Shown: positions 8,757-17,405, numbered from the stretch's first letter. The stretch is 64,000 nt of DNA from an uncultured Prevotellaceae bacterium (GCA_900314655.1 OMWC01000006.1:43292-107291), one strand, 5' to 3'. Numbers and translations: made by a program. Notes: a model not told the origin generated them from the letters alone.

Positions 8757-8914
8757 AATTTTGAATGTAATTAAGTTTCTGCCTTACACTCTTGCAAATT
8801 CCGTGCCAAAGCGAGAAATGGCATATATACCATTAAATTGAGTTTACGCTACGTATCAAATAATGTCAAAAAGGTATTAATTTATTTCAAAGTCCGATTT
8901 TTCTTATCTTTTTA

Positions 8915-8946
8915 TTTGAAACAAAACGAAATTTTCACTATCTTTG
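8915..8946 (+). promoter_or_regulatory. Promoter for orphan ECF sigma gene
   Basis: TTTG at 8915-8918 and TATCTTTG at 8939-8946, spacer 20 bp; start expected near 8953, about 23 nt before the ATG. Confidence 0.75.
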
Positions 8947-8975
8947 CGAAGAAAATCAGGACAGTTTGACCGGAC

Positions 8976-9491
8976 ATGGAAACGCAAGAGAAAAAGTTCA
9001 GTATGATTGCTGATTATTACTCGCATCATTATGACGAGGTGCTTGGCTTTGTGTCAAAGCGGATGATGTATGCCGAGGGTGCTGAAGACATTGTTCAGAA
9101 TGTCTTTATGAGGCTTTTGCGTACGGATAAGATGATTACTCCCATCACGCTTCCGTGTCTTGTATATACCACTGCCCGCAATCTGCTCATTGACTACTGG
9201 CGCCATCGTAGGTCGGTAGAGGAATATGAGCATTTCATCGTGCAGCTGGGGGTGAGTGATGATCTCGACGTGGCTTCGGTGTATAGTGCGGCCGAGATTA
9301 CGGAGATCCTGGAGCGCGGCATAGCCCGCCTGACTGATCATCAGCGCACCATTTACCGTATGAATGTATATGAAGGAAAGAAAGTTTCGGAGATTTCCGA
9401 GACGCTTCATCTGACTTATAAGAGCGTTGAAAACCGCCTGGGAAGCGCTCGCAAGGAAATTCGCCAGTACATGAAACGCATGCTGGCATAA
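8976..9491 (+). CDS. ECF-type sigma factor without adjacent anti-sigma gene
   Basis: 171 residues with region 2 (YYSHHYDEVLGFVSKR, EGAEDIVQNVFMRLL) and region 4 (ARLTDHQRTIYRMNVYEGKK, then a helix-turn-helix with LHLTYKSVENRL). This resembles Bacteroidetes FecI-like ECF factors, which are usually followed by a FecR anti-sigma and a TonB receptor. Here the gene is monocistronic: its own consensus promoter is upstream, a strong terminator lies 43 nt after the stop, and the next gene is on the other strand. Its regulator and regulon must be elsewhere or act differently. Confidence 0.9.
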   Translation: METQEKKFSMIADYYSHHYDEVLGFVSKRMMYAEGAEDIVQNVFMRLLRTDKMITPITLPCLVYTTARNLLIDYWRHRRSVEEYEHFIVQLGVSDDLDVASVYSAAEITEILERGIARLTDHQRTIYRMNVYEGKKVSEISETLHLTYKSVENRLGSARKEIRQYMKRMLA

Positions 9492-9533
9492 CATAACCCT
9501 ATATATTCGATAGGTAGGTTTTTTTAGGTAACA

Positions 9534-9580
9534 GTCCCCGCAATAACGTAGTGATTACGTATAAAGCGGGGACGTTTTTT
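9534..9580. terminator. Intrinsic terminator after orphan ECF sigma gene
   Basis: GTCCCCGC at 9534-9541 pairs with GCGGGGAC at 9566-9573, followed by a T-run at 9575-9580; the loop contains a second TAACGTA/TACGTTA-like pairing. The T-run reaches the stop codon of the convergent lipoprotein gene. Confidence 0.85.
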
Positions 9581-9935
9581 AGTTCTGCTTGAAAGCCAGC
9601 ACCTTGGTCATTTCAGGATCCAGATAGAAGGTGCGCACGAGTGTATCCTCCTGTTGTATCACCTTCATCCGCATATAGATGAATTTTCCGGGCACCGGTT
9701 TTTCCCATTTAATGCCTTTCTTGAAGGCTTTGTCTTGCGGAGCCTGTTGCTGAAGGGCAACGAGCACGCTGTCTTTCACCTTGTAGGTGCTGTCCATCGA
9801 GATAAACTCCGTCTCATATTCTGCATTGACCAGATTCGCTTTGAGGAATTCATCTACGGTGTTGGTGGCCTTGCGCCGATTGCCACAGGCTATCAGCACA
9901 AGGCTACACATTATTATATATAATACCTTTCTCAT
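9579..9935 (-). CDS. Small lipoprotein of unknown function
   Basis: 118 residues from ATG at 9935. This start gives a clean lipoprotein signal (YIIMCSLVLIAC), and the longer upstream reading lies inside pepD and has no signal. The mature part has no family I recognise; it is basic near the N-terminus (NRRKATNTV) and has WEKPVPGKFIYMRMKVIQQ. Start and pepD stop overlap as ATGA, so the two are cotranscribed and translationally coupled. No functional link with dipeptide cleavage is evident. Confidence 0.75.
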   Translation of the reverse strand: MRKVLYIIMCSLVLIACGNRRKATNTVDEFLKANLVNAEYETEFISMDSTYKVKDSVLVALQQQAPQDKAFKKGIKWEKPVPGKFIYMRMKVIQQEDTLVRTFYLDPEMTKVLAFKQN

Positions 9936-11392
9936 TTCTTTGCAGGTATGTTCTTCAGGATTTCGAGCAGATGATCCCACACCATCTGGACCGTGGGGAT
10001 GAGCAGGCGCTCGTCGGGTGAATGCACGCCGCGGAGCGTGGGCCCGAAGCTCACCATGTCCATGTGAGGATATTTCTCGGAGAAGAGTCCGCATTCTAGT
10101 CCTGCATGGATGCCGAGCACCTTTGGCTCCTTGTTGAAGAGTTTGCGGTAGGCTTCAACGGTGATCTTTGTCAGTTCGCTATTGGCATTCATCTTCCAGG
10201 CAGGATAGCCGTCGCCCTGGTTCACTTCAGCACCGGCCAGTTCAAACACGGCCTTGATGGAAGCTGCCATATTGCGGAGGTTGCTCATCACGTTACTGCG
10301 CTGGGAAGCCACCACCTTCACCTGTCCGTCCTGGGTTTCCACGCTGGCCACATTGCTTGATGTCTCCACCAGCCAGGCAATCTCCTCGTCCTGACACATC
10401 GTCAGAATACCGTTGTGCATGGCCTGCAGGCAGCGAATCAGGTTCTTGGCCGTCTTGTCGTCCATTACCTCTGTGGGCTCCGTGCTTTCCATCAGGAACT
10501 CCATCGTGGTATCTGTTACATGGAACTCATCGGCAGCTTCTGTGGCAAACACATTCCATTCGGCCCTTACATTCTCCTTGTCGGCATTGGGAACAGCAAT
10601 GATAAGTTGGCCGTCACGAGGAATGGCATTGTGCATCTTACCGGAATTGAAGCAGGCCAGGCGAACGTCCGTCTTCTGCATCTGGGCATAGATGAAACGG
10701 GCCAGCAGCTTGATGGCATTGGCGCGTTTCTTGTTGATGTCGTCACCTGAATGACCGCCTACAAGACCTTTCAGCGCTATCTTGAGGAAGAAGTAGCCTT
10801 CGGGTGCCTTTTCCTTCGTATAGTGGAAGATACCTTCCGTTGTAATACCGCCGGCACATGACACGAATATCTGGCCTTCATCCTCTGAGTCGAGGTTAAT
10901 CAGGTAACGGCCGTTCATGAAGTCACCCTTCATGCCGAAGGCACCTGTCAAGCCAGTCTCTTCGTCACGGGTGAAGACACACTCGATAGGACCGTGCTCA
11001 ATATCATCGGAATCCAGGATAGCCAGTTCAATGGCATCACCGATACCGTCGTCGGCACCGAGTGTGGTTCCCTTGGCCCTCATCCACTCACCATCGATGT
11101 AAGTCTCGATGGGATCGTTCAGGAAGTCAATCTCATGGTCCACGAGTTTGTCGCAAACCATATCCATATGGCTCTGAAGAATCACCGTTTCAAGGTTCTC
11201 GTAGCCTTTGGTGGCACCCTTGCGGATCAGCACGTTACCGGTCTCATCCACCTTTGTTTCCAATCCACGGCTTTCACCAAATTCCTTCAAGTACTCAACC
11301 ATCTTTTCCTCGTGCTTCGATGGGCGTGGAATCTGATTGATTTTTGCAAATTGCTCGAAAACACGAGCGGGTTTTAAATCACTTTTATTCAT
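9932..11392 (-). CDS. pepD: Aminoacyl-histidine dipeptidase (M20 family, PepD)
   Basis: 486 residues from the ATG at 11392; an upstream extension to 11470 would add a non-conserved tail that runs over the divergent promoter. A di-zinc M20 peptidase that cleaves Xaa-His and other dipeptides in the cytosol. Metal and catalytic motifs are in order: VILQSHMDMV, GADDGIG, DEETGLTGA. The C-terminal LGIHAGLECGLF and SFGPTLRGVHSPDERL are also typical. Length matches E. coli PepD (485). It is followed by an overlapping lipoprotein gene. Confidence 0.95.
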   Translation of the reverse strand: MNKSDLKPARVFEQFAKINQIPRPSKHEEKMVEYLKEFGESRGLETKVDETGNVLIRKGATKGYENLETVILQSHMDMVCDKLVDHEIDFLNDPIETYIDGEWMRAKGTTLGADDGIGDAIELAILDSDDIEHGPIECVFTRDEETGLTGAFGMKGDFMNGRYLINLDSEDEGQIFVSCAGGITTEGIFHYTKEKAPEGYFFLKIALKGLVGGHSGDDINKKRANAIKLLARFIYAQMQKTDVRLACFNSGKMHNAIPRDGQLIIAVPNADKENVRAEWNVFATEAADEFHVTDTTMEFLMESTEPTEVMDDKTAKNLIRCLQAMHNGILTMCQDEEIAWLVETSSNVASVETQDGQVKVVASQRSNVMSNLRNMAASIKAVFELAGAEVNQGDGYPAWKMNANSELTKITVEAYRKLFNKEPKVLGIHAGLECGLFSEKYPHMDMVSFGPTLRGVHSPDERLLIPTVQMVWDHLLEILKNIPAKK

Positions 11393-11409
11393 TATTAATG
11401 TAATTTTAT

Positions 11410-11440
11410 TTTGAAATTCAAGGGATATTCCGTATCTTTG
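11410..11440 (+). promoter_or_regulatory. Promoter for the small membrane protein/OmpH-like operon
   Basis: TTTG at 11410-11413 and TATCTTTG at 11433-11440, spacer 19 bp; start expected near 11447. Confidence 0.75.
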
Positions 11441-11460
11441 CACTCGATTTTGCATTACAA

Positions 11461-11676
11461 ATGCATGCAAAGATAATAAAAATGCTGAAAACTCTTGTCA
11501 TAACCGTGTTAATAATTGCTATTTGTGTAGCATTATTGAGCGTAAAAGTGATTTTCAAGAAGAATGGAAAGTTCTCCTCGCAACACATTCACGACAATGA
11601 AGCATTGCGCCAGCAAGGCATCCATTGTGTGCTCGATCAGGACCGGGAAGCAAGGGAGGCAGACAAAGCATATTAA
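11461..11676 (+). CDS. Small membrane protein conserved in Bacteroidetes
   Basis: 71 residues. One membrane segment (TLVITVLIIAICVALLSVKV) is followed by a short polar tail. The tail contains GKFSSQHIHDNEALRQQGIH and QDREARE, a pattern I recall from small uncharacterised Bacteroidetes proteins. The start could be ATG 11461 (only ~14 nt after the expected transcription start) or ATG 11482, which begins MLKTLV; the second is equally plausible. It lies just upstream of the OmpH-like lipoprotein gene and probably shares its transcript. Function unknown. Confidence 0.75.
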   Translation: MHAKIIKMLKTLVITVLIIAICVALLSVKVIFKKNGKFSSQHIHDNEALRQQGIHCVLDQDREAREADKAY

Positions 11677-11698
11677 GAATCAAAACATTATAAAGAAA

Positions 11699-12313
11699 AT
11701 GAAAAAGACATTTATCGTTGCACTCTGTGCCGTTATGATGGCATCATGCAACAAACAGGCACCCAAGGTTGACGAAAAGCCGGCCAGTCAGAATGCACCC
11801 ACAGAACTCAAGATTGCTTTCGTTGAGGTAGATTCCATCATGACGCAGTACACTTTCTGCAAGGAAAAGAGCAAGGAGCTTGAGAAGAAAGGCAACAACA
11901 TCCAGAGCACACTCGCCCAGAAGCAGCAGGCTCTCCAGAATGCTGCCGTGAAGTTCCAGCAGGACATACAGGCCAACAAGTACACCCAGCAGCAGGCTGA
12001 AGCCGTACAGGCCGGACTCCAGAAGCAGAACAATGACCTGCAGGCACTCAATCAGCGTCTGACAGCTGATTTCCAGAACGAAACCGAGAAGTTCAACGAG
12101 GAACTCCGCAAGAACATCCAGGCTTATCTGGCTGAATACAACAAGGATAAGAAATACTCCATCATCTTCAGCAAGCAGGGTGACAATATCCTTTATGCCG
12201 ACGGTGCATACGACATCACGAAGGAAGTGGTGGCCGGCTTGAACAAGTCATACAAGGCTGCTCCTGCCAAGAAGGATGAGGAGAAGAAGGACGCCAAGGC
12301 CGAAAAGAAATAA
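11699..12313 (+). CDS. OmpH/Skp-like lipoprotein with long coiled coil
   Basis: 204 residues from ATG 11699; a lipobox (MMASC) ends the signal at residue 16. The mature protein begins LKIAFVEVDSIMTQY, the characteristic first strand of the OmpH/Skp family, then a long coiled coil rich in Q, K and E (about 60-150). It ends with YSIIFSKQGDNILYADGAYD, the strand that closes the Skp body. Skp holds unfolded outer-membrane proteins in the periplasm. The Lys/Glu/Ala-rich tail (DEEKKDAKAEKK) is low complexity. Unlike E. coli Skp this one is lipid-anchored. Confidence 0.85.
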   Translation: MKKTFIVALCAVMMASCNKQAPKVDEKPASQNAPTELKIAFVEVDSIMTQYTFCKEKSKELEKKGNNIQSTLAQKQQALQNAAVKFQQDIQANKYTQQQAEAVQAGLQKQNNDLQALNQRLTADFQNETEKFNEELRKNIQAYLAEYNKDKKYSIIFSKQGDNILYADGAYDITKEVVAGLNKSYKAAPAKKDEEKKDAKAEKK

Positions 12314-13007
12314 AGCCACGGAAACAATTATCCAACCCATTGCCCAGTTCCACTCTCCGTTGAGGAGCAAGTTTGGCATTCCACGCCAAAGCGGACTGGT
12401 AGAAGAGCTCGAAGGCGAAATCGTCTTCGAGCCTCCTTTTCGTAACCCCGACTTCATCCGTGGACTTGAAGAGTTTGACTACATCTGGCTCATTTGGGAG
12501 TTTTCGGCTAACCGCCATCAGACCCATAACGCAATGGTGCGGCCTCCTCTTCTCGGAGGAAACCAGCGGGTGGGGGTATTTGCCACGCGCTCACCATTCC
12601 GTCCCAACAGTCTTGGACTCTCTTCCGTACGCATCGCAAAGATAGATTGGGAAGATAACCGCGGCCCTGTCATCAAGGTGAAAGGTGCAGACCTGATGGA
12701 CGGCACGCCTATCTTTGACATCAAGCCCTATGTGGCTTATGCCGACAACCACGAGGGTGCCCGAAGCGGATTTGTTGACCAGCACGAATGGAAACGGCTA
12801 CAGGTCATTATTCCTGAAGAGTTCCATTCTTTGTTTGCACCCAAAGAACTGTCAACCCTTGAAGAGATACTTTCCTGGGATCCACGTCCGCAAACTCAGG
12901 TTCAGCATGACAAGACTTTCGGAATGCCTTTCGGCAAATACGATATTCGTTTCCGTGTAAAGGATGACATTCTCACCATCGTGGAAATCGTCGTTTCCAA
13001 CGGATGA
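12276..13007 (+). CDS. trmO: tRNA (N6-threonylcarbamoyladenosine37-N6)-methyltransferase TrmO family
   Basis: TsaA/TrmO-fold protein; TrmO methylates t6A37 of tRNA-Thr using S-adenosylmethionine. Visible family motifs: IAQFHSPLRSKFGIPRQSG, GVFATRSPFRPNSLGLSS and DGTPIFDIKPYV. The only ATG that keeps the N-terminus is 12276, which overlaps the OmpH-like gene by 38 nt and adds a basic, non-conserved tail (RRRRTPRPKRNK). The conserved protein appears to begin near codon 18 (ATT at 12327), so a rare ATT start or leaderless reinitiation is possible. Real start uncertain; identity firm. Confidence 0.9.
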   Translation: MRRRRTPRPKRNKATETIIQPIAQFHSPLRSKFGIPRQSGLVEELEGEIVFEPPFRNPDFIRGLEEFDYIWLIWEFSANRHQTHNAMVRPPLLGGNQRVGVFATRSPFRPNSLGLSSVRIAKIDWEDNRGPVIKVKGADLMDGTPIFDIKPYVAYADNHEGARSGFVDQHEWKRLQVIIPEEFHSLFAPKELSTLEEILSWDPRPQTQVQHDKTFGMPFGKYDIRFRVKDDILTIVEIVVSNG

Positions 13008-13046
13008 TACTTTGCCTTTCATTCCGTAAATGCAATTCCGAAAGGC

Positions 13047-13691
13047 TTATTCTTCGGAGAGGATCTTCATGTATTCTTCGTAGCTGATGTAGCGGCCGCC
13101 CATGCTCTTGAGATGGGGAGTCTCCAGTTGGCAGTCAATCATCCTGCCTCCTACGTCTTTCATGGTTTGGGCCAGCGCGATGAGGGCCACCTTGCTGGCG
13201 CTGGGTTGCAAGGAGAACATGCTCTCGCCGATGAAGCAACGGCCAATGGTTACGCCGTAGAGGCCGCCCACGAGTTGACCGTCTTCCCATACCTCTACGC
13301 TAGCAGCCAGATGCTGGCGATGGAGTTCGGTGTAGGCTTTGATCATGTCATTGCCCAGCCAGGCTCCTTCTTCTTCATAACGCAGTTGGCTGCAATGACG
13401 GATTACACTTTCGAAATCGCGGTTGATGGTTACTTCATGGCGATTCTTGTTGAGCAGGGAGCGCATGGAATGGGAGATATGAATCTCTTCGGGGAAGATG
13501 ACGAAGCGCTTCATGGGACAGTACCAATGAGGCTTATCGTCGTCGCGGAAGCTGTACCAGGGGAAGATGCCGTGGCTATAGGCCAACAGCAGACGGTCAA
13601 CGCTGAGGTCGCCGCCCACGGCTATGAGTCCGTCGTCTTCGCCCCAATGCGGGTCGGGAAACCAAAGTCCTTTATCGAGTTGTATCACCAT
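13047..13691 (-). CDS. aat: Leucyl/phenylalanyl-tRNA-protein transferase
   Basis: 214 residues. Aat adds Leu or Phe from aminoacyl-tRNA to N-terminal Lys/Arg of proteins, creating N-degrons that ClpS delivers to ClpAP. Family motifs: FPDPHWGEDDGLIAVGGDL, FPWYSF, WYCPMKRFVIF and GGLYGVTIGRCFIGESMFS. It is divergent from clpS, and clpA follows clpS. All three N-end rule components (Aat, ClpS, ClpA) therefore lie together within 3.3 kb. It faces trmO across a 39-nt gap with only a weak hairpin. Confidence 0.95.
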   Translation of the reverse strand: MVIQLDKGLWFPDPHWGEDDGLIAVGGDLSVDRLLLAYSHGIFPWYSFRDDDKPHWYCPMKRFVIFPEEIHISHSMRSLLNKNRHEVTINRDFESVIRHCSQLRYEEEGAWLGNDMIKAYTELHRQHLAASVEVWEDGQLVGGLYGVTIGRCFIGESMFSLQPSASKVALIALAQTMKDVGGRMIDCQLETPHLKSMGGRYISYEEYMKILSEE

Positions 13692-13783
13692 AAGTTTTGC
13701 AAAGTTACGAAAAACTTCTTAAAGAAGATGAGGAATTTGAAAAATATGCTTACCTTTGTATGCAAATCAAGAAGTATCATAGC

Positions 13784-14050
13784 ATGCCAAAGGAACAATC
13801 GAGCATCAAAGAGCGTAGCCGGACTGGCATCCGTGAGCCCCGACGCTATAAAGTGACTATCTATAACGATGATTTCACTTCGATGGAATTTGTGGTGAGG
13901 ATTCTGATGGAAGTGTTTTTCAAGAGCCAAGCCGAAGCTGAGGCGCTGATGCTCAAAGTGCACCATTCCGACAAGGCTGTGGTGGGCATCTATAGCTATG
14001 ACATAGCCGTGAGCAAAGTGGAAAAAGCCACGCGGATGGCCCGCGAATAA
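13784..14050 (+). CDS. clpS: ClpS adaptor of the N-end rule pathway
   Basis: 88 residues from ATG 13784. A TACCTTTG -7 box at 13751-13758 predicts transcription start near 13765, which excludes the longer readings beginning at 13697 or 13760. The core VTIYNDDFTSMEFVV (N-degron pocket Asn-Asp pair) and HHSDKAVVGIYSYDIA are typical. ClpS binds destabilising N-terminal residues and hands substrates to ClpA. It sits 54 nt upstream of clpA and divergent from aat, so substrate marking, recognition and unfolding are neighbours. Confidence 0.93.
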   Translation: MPKEQSSIKERSRTGIREPRRYKVTIYNDDFTSMEFVVRILMEVFFKSQAEAEALMLKVHHSDKAVVGIYSYDIAVSKVEKATRMARE

Positions 14051-14104
14051 GGTTTCCCGTTGCGGCTTACCTACGAACCCGAATAAATCATAGAATTTTC
14101 TGTT

Positions 14105-16324
14105 ATGCCAAATATTCCGAATACAAAGTTTACCGACCAGGTGTTTCAGGACACGATGAAGAAGTGTGTCGATATGCGCCACCAGTTCGTCACGCCGGAA
14201 CATCTGCTCTACGGACTTCTCGAACAAGAACGCTTTGCGGCGGCCCTCGACTATTATGCCGATCTGACTATCTTGGTGCCCGACCTCAACGACTATCTTC
14301 AGAAGATGGAGAAGGTGCCCGAAGGCATGGCGTATAGGCCCGAGACCTCACAGCAACTGTCGGAGCTGCTGGAGGCTGCCTATCGTAATGTGTCCTTTTC
14401 GAGTGCCGAGAGCCTGGACGTACCCCATCTGACGCGCGCGCTGCTCAGCCTGGACGACTCGTGGGCTGCCTATATGCTGAAGAAGGAACTGGGCGATGAC
14501 GTGGAAGAGTTTATGGGCGAACTGATTTCCTATTATGAGGAAACGGATGAAGAAACCGCTGATGCTGAGGAGAGTCATGACCGGCTGCAGTGGAAACGGC
14601 TCGTGACCTGTCTGAATGATACCGTGGCTTCGCATCATCCGCTCATCGGACGCGAGAATGAACTGCAGCGTACCATTCAGGTGCTCTGCCGCAAGGATAA
14701 GAACAATCCGCTCCATGTGGGAGAGCCCGGTGTGGGAAAGACGGCTCTGGTCTATGGACTTACGGCGCGAATCGTGAAGGGCGATGTGCCCGACCGTCTG
14801 AAGGGCTGTAAGGTTTTCCAGATGGATCTCGGCACGATGCTCGCCGGAACTCAGTTTCGCGGTGATTTCGAGAAGCGCATCAAGCAGGTGATGGAGGGCG
14901 TGCGTAAGGAGGGCAACGCCATTGTCTATATTGATGAGATACACAATCTGGTGGGTGCTGGTCGAGGCAGCGACGGAGCGATGGATGCTTCCAATATGCT
15001 CAAACCATATATGGAACAAGGGGATATAAGATTCATCGGTTCAACCACTTATGAGGAATATAACCGCTACTTCTCGAAGTCGCGTGGTATCGTGAGGCGC
15101 TTTCAGCAGATTGACATTCTGGAGCCGTCGGTTGACGAGACAGTCCGTATCATCGAAGGCTTGCAGAAGCAGTATGAGGATTTCCATCACGTGAAATACA
15201 AGAAGGATGCCATCCGGTATGCGGTGGAGTCGAGTGCGAAATATATCAATGAGCGATTCCTGCCCGATAAGGCCATCGACCTGATCGACGAGGCCGGGGC
15301 CTATCGCGAAATTCATCCCACAGACAAGAAGACTCAATATGTGGATAAAGCCCTCGTCAATGATATCCTGCAGCGCATCTGCAAGATAGATGCCGTGGCG
15401 CTGAAGGAAGACAACAACCAGACGCTCGAAACACTTGAGAAACGTATTAAGGCGCGTATCTACGGACAAGATGAAGCCGTGAAGCAGGTGGTGGAAGCCG
15501 TTCAGATGTCAAAGGCTGGCCTGCTCGATGAAAACAAGCCTTTGGCTTCTCTGCTCTTCGTGGGACCTACGGGCGTGGGTAAGACGGAGGTGGCACGCGT
15601 GTTGGCACAGAAATTGGGCATTCAGCTGGTGCGTTTCGATATGAGTGAATATACCGAGAAACACACCGTGGCCAAACTCATAGGCTCGCCGGCGGGCTAT
15701 GTGGGCTATGAAGACGGTGGCCTGCTCACCGATGCCATCCGCAAGACGCCTAACTGCGTGCTGCTGCTCGATGAGATAGAGAAAGCGCATCAGGACATCT
15801 ACAACATCCTGCTGCAAGTGATGGATTATGCCTCGCTGACCGATAACAAAGGGCGCAAGGCCGACTTCCGTAATGTCATTCTCATCATGACCAGCAATGC
15901 GGGTGCCCAATATGCAGGACAGACCGTAGGGTTTGAGGCCAACACCAGCCGAGGCCAAGCGATGCTCCGACAGGTGAAGAAAACCTTCAAACCGGAGTTT
16001 ATCAACCGCCTTTCGGGAACCGTGGTGTTCCACGACATGGACCTGAAGATGGCCGGTATGATTCTCGACAAGAAACTCCGCGGGCTTCAGGAGAAGCTTA
16101 CGTTGAAGAATGTGGTGATGAAACTGTCTGCCGATGCCCGCCAACACTTGCTCGACGAGGGATTCACCCGTGAGTATGGAGCGCGCGAGATGGATCGCGT
16201 GATTGCCTCTCAGCTGAAACCCTTGCTGATGCGCGAGATTCTCTTCGGCAAGTTCAAGAAGGGCGGTGAGGCCAGCGTAGATTTACATGATGGAAAACTG
16301 ATTATAGATGAAGGACAAAAATAA
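14105..16324 (+). CDS. clpA: ATP-dependent Clp protease ATP-binding subunit ClpA
   Basis: 739 residues, the size of ClpA. An N-terminal repeat domain (about 1-140) that binds ClpS is followed by two AAA+ modules. D1 has Walker A GEPGVGKTA and Walker B IVYIDEIHNLVG. D2 has GPTGVGKTE and VLLLDEIEKAH. There is no ClpB-type middle coiled coil between them, so it is ClpA rather than ClpB/ClpC. The hexamer unfolds substrates and threads them into ClpP (not in this window). The last 17 nt overlap the downstream pseudouridine synthase gene. Confidence 0.95.
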   Translation: MPNIPNTKFTDQVFQDTMKKCVDMRHQFVTPEHLLYGLLEQERFAAALDYYADLTILVPDLNDYLQKMEKVPEGMAYRPETSQQLSELLEAAYRNVSFSSAESLDVPHLTRALLSLDDSWAAYMLKKELGDDVEEFMGELISYYEETDEETADAEESHDRLQWKRLVTCLNDTVASHHPLIGRENELQRTIQVLCRKDKNNPLHVGEPGVGKTALVYGLTARIVKGDVPDRLKGCKVFQMDLGTMLAGTQFRGDFEKRIKQVMEGVRKEGNAIVYIDEIHNLVGAGRGSDGAMDASNMLKPYMEQGDIRFIGSTTYEEYNRYFSKSRGIVRRFQQIDILEPSVDETVRIIEGLQKQYEDFHHVKYKKDAIRYAVESSAKYINERFLPDKAIDLIDEAGAYREIHPTDKKTQYVDKALVNDILQRICKIDAVALKEDNNQTLETLEKRIKARIYGQDEAVKQVVEAVQMSKAGLLDENKPLASLLFVGPTGVGKTEVARVLAQKLGIQLVRFDMSEYTEKHTVAKLIGSPAGYVGYEDGGLLTDAIRKTPNCVLLLDEIEKAHQDIYNILLQVMDYASLTDNKGRKADFRNVILIMTSNAGAQYAGQTVGFEANTSRGQAMLRQVKKTFKPEFINRLSGTVVFHDMDLKMAGMILDKKLRGLQEKLTLKNVVMKLSADARQHLLDEGFTREYGAREMDRVIASQLKPLLMREILFGKFKKGGEASVDLHDGKLIIDEGQK

Positions 16325-17210
16325 TTCATACAACCGCCAGGGCGACTACGAGACCTTTATCGTAGAACAGGAGCAGCCATTGCTGGAATTCCTGTTGGAG
16401 CACGTGAAGACACTCAGCCGCTCGAAGATTAAGCAGACGCTTCAAGGCCGTGGTGTGATTGTCAATGGCAAGCAGGTTACGCAGTTCGACTATCTGCTGA
16501 AGCCAGGAATGAAGGTGGCCGTGAGCCGTTCGAAGAAAAACAACGAGACGCTTCGCAGCCGATATGTGCGTATCGTATATGAAGACCGCTGGATTGTGGT
16601 GGTTGAGAAGCAGGTGGGCATTCTCTCCATGGCTGCCGGTCACAGTTCGCTCAATGTGAAATCGGTGCTTGATGACTATTTCCGTAAGTCGCACCAAAAA
16701 TGCAATGCCCACGTAGTGCACCGGCTTGACCGCGATACGAGCGGATTGATGGTGTATGCCAAGGATAAGCAGACGGAACAGGTGATGGAGCATGCATGGC
16801 ACGAGATGGTCTATGACCGTCGCTATGTGGCCGTGGTGAGCGGACAGATGGAGCAGGATAGTGGTACGATACAGAGCTACCTGAAAGACAACAAGGCCTA
16901 TATCACCTATTCATCGCCTACGGATAATGGCGGCAAACTGGCCATCACGCATTACTTCACGCTCGACCGTTCGCGGGATTTCTCGCTGGTGGAATACAAG
17001 TTGGAAACGGGCCGCAAGAATCAGATTCGCGTACATTCCGCTGACATCGGTCATCCCGTATGCGGCGATGTCAAATATGGTGATGGCAGCGATCCTGTTG
17101 GCCGTCTTTGCCTTCATGCTTTCCTGCTGTGTTTTGAGCATCCCGTCACGCATGAGCGAATGGAGTTTGAGACCCCGTTTCCTCGGTCGTTTACGGATTT
17201 GTTCAGATAA
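16308..17210 (+). CDS. RluA-family RNA pseudouridine synthase
   Basis: 300 residues. An N-terminal S4-like RNA-binding domain (SRSKIKQTLQGRGVIVNGKQ) precedes the catalytic domain with the RluA signature HRLDRDTSGLMVYAKD, in which Asp (of HRLDRD) is the nucleophile. C-terminal LETGRKNQIRVH and HPVCGDVKYG are typical. RluD (23S rRNA) or RluC are the nearest functional groups, but the target site cannot be told from sequence. It starts inside the 3' end of clpA (17-nt overlap), so it is translationally coupled to it. Confidence 0.9.
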   Translation: MKDKNNSYNRQGDYETFIVEQEQPLLEFLLEHVKTLSRSKIKQTLQGRGVIVNGKQVTQFDYLLKPGMKVAVSRSKKNNETLRSRYVRIVYEDRWIVVVEKQVGILSMAAGHSSLNVKSVLDDYFRKSHQKCNAHVVHRLDRDTSGLMVYAKDKQTEQVMEHAWHEMVYDRRYVAVVSGQMEQDSGTIQSYLKDNKAYITYSSPTDNGGKLAITHYFTLDRSRDFSLVEYKLETGRKNQIRVHSADIGHPVCGDVKYGDGSDPVGRLCLHAFLLCFEHPVTHERMEFETPFPRSFTDLFR

Positions 17211-17249
17211 AGGATTAAAAGATTAAGAATTAAGCATTATAATTGTGTT

Positions 17250-17405
17250 ATGCAAGACTATTATTTTTATATTTTCGCCCTGGTGGTGATTGTCGTGGCT
17301 TTCGTGTTGCTGAAGAAAGTGGTGAGCTGCCTGCTGAAGTCGGTGATTATGCTGGCCATTATTGGTGCGCTGGCGTACATCTATTTTACGTACTTCATGC
17401 AGTAG
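17250..17405 (+). CDS. 51-residue hydrophobic membrane protein
   Basis: ATG at 17250, stop TAG at 17403-17405. Two hydrophobic stretches (YFYIFALVVIVVAFVLL and SVIMLAIIGALAYIYF) separated by a basic KKVVSCLLK suggest a two-helix hairpin in the inner membrane. It lies 39 nt after the pseudouridine synthase gene on the same strand, and its 3' end overlaps by 11 nt the end of the convergent HD gene. Codon composition and hydrophobic pattern look genuinely coding, but there is no family I recognise. Function unknown. Confidence 0.6.
   Translation: MQDYYFYIFALVVIVVAFVLLKKVVSCLLKSVIMLAIIGALAYIYFTYFMQ

Noticed and set aside
13008..13046. Terminator between trmO and aat
   Set aside because: GCCTTTC/GAAAGGC forms only 7 bp with a ~19-nt loop and lacks a T-run; too weak to annotate as a feature.
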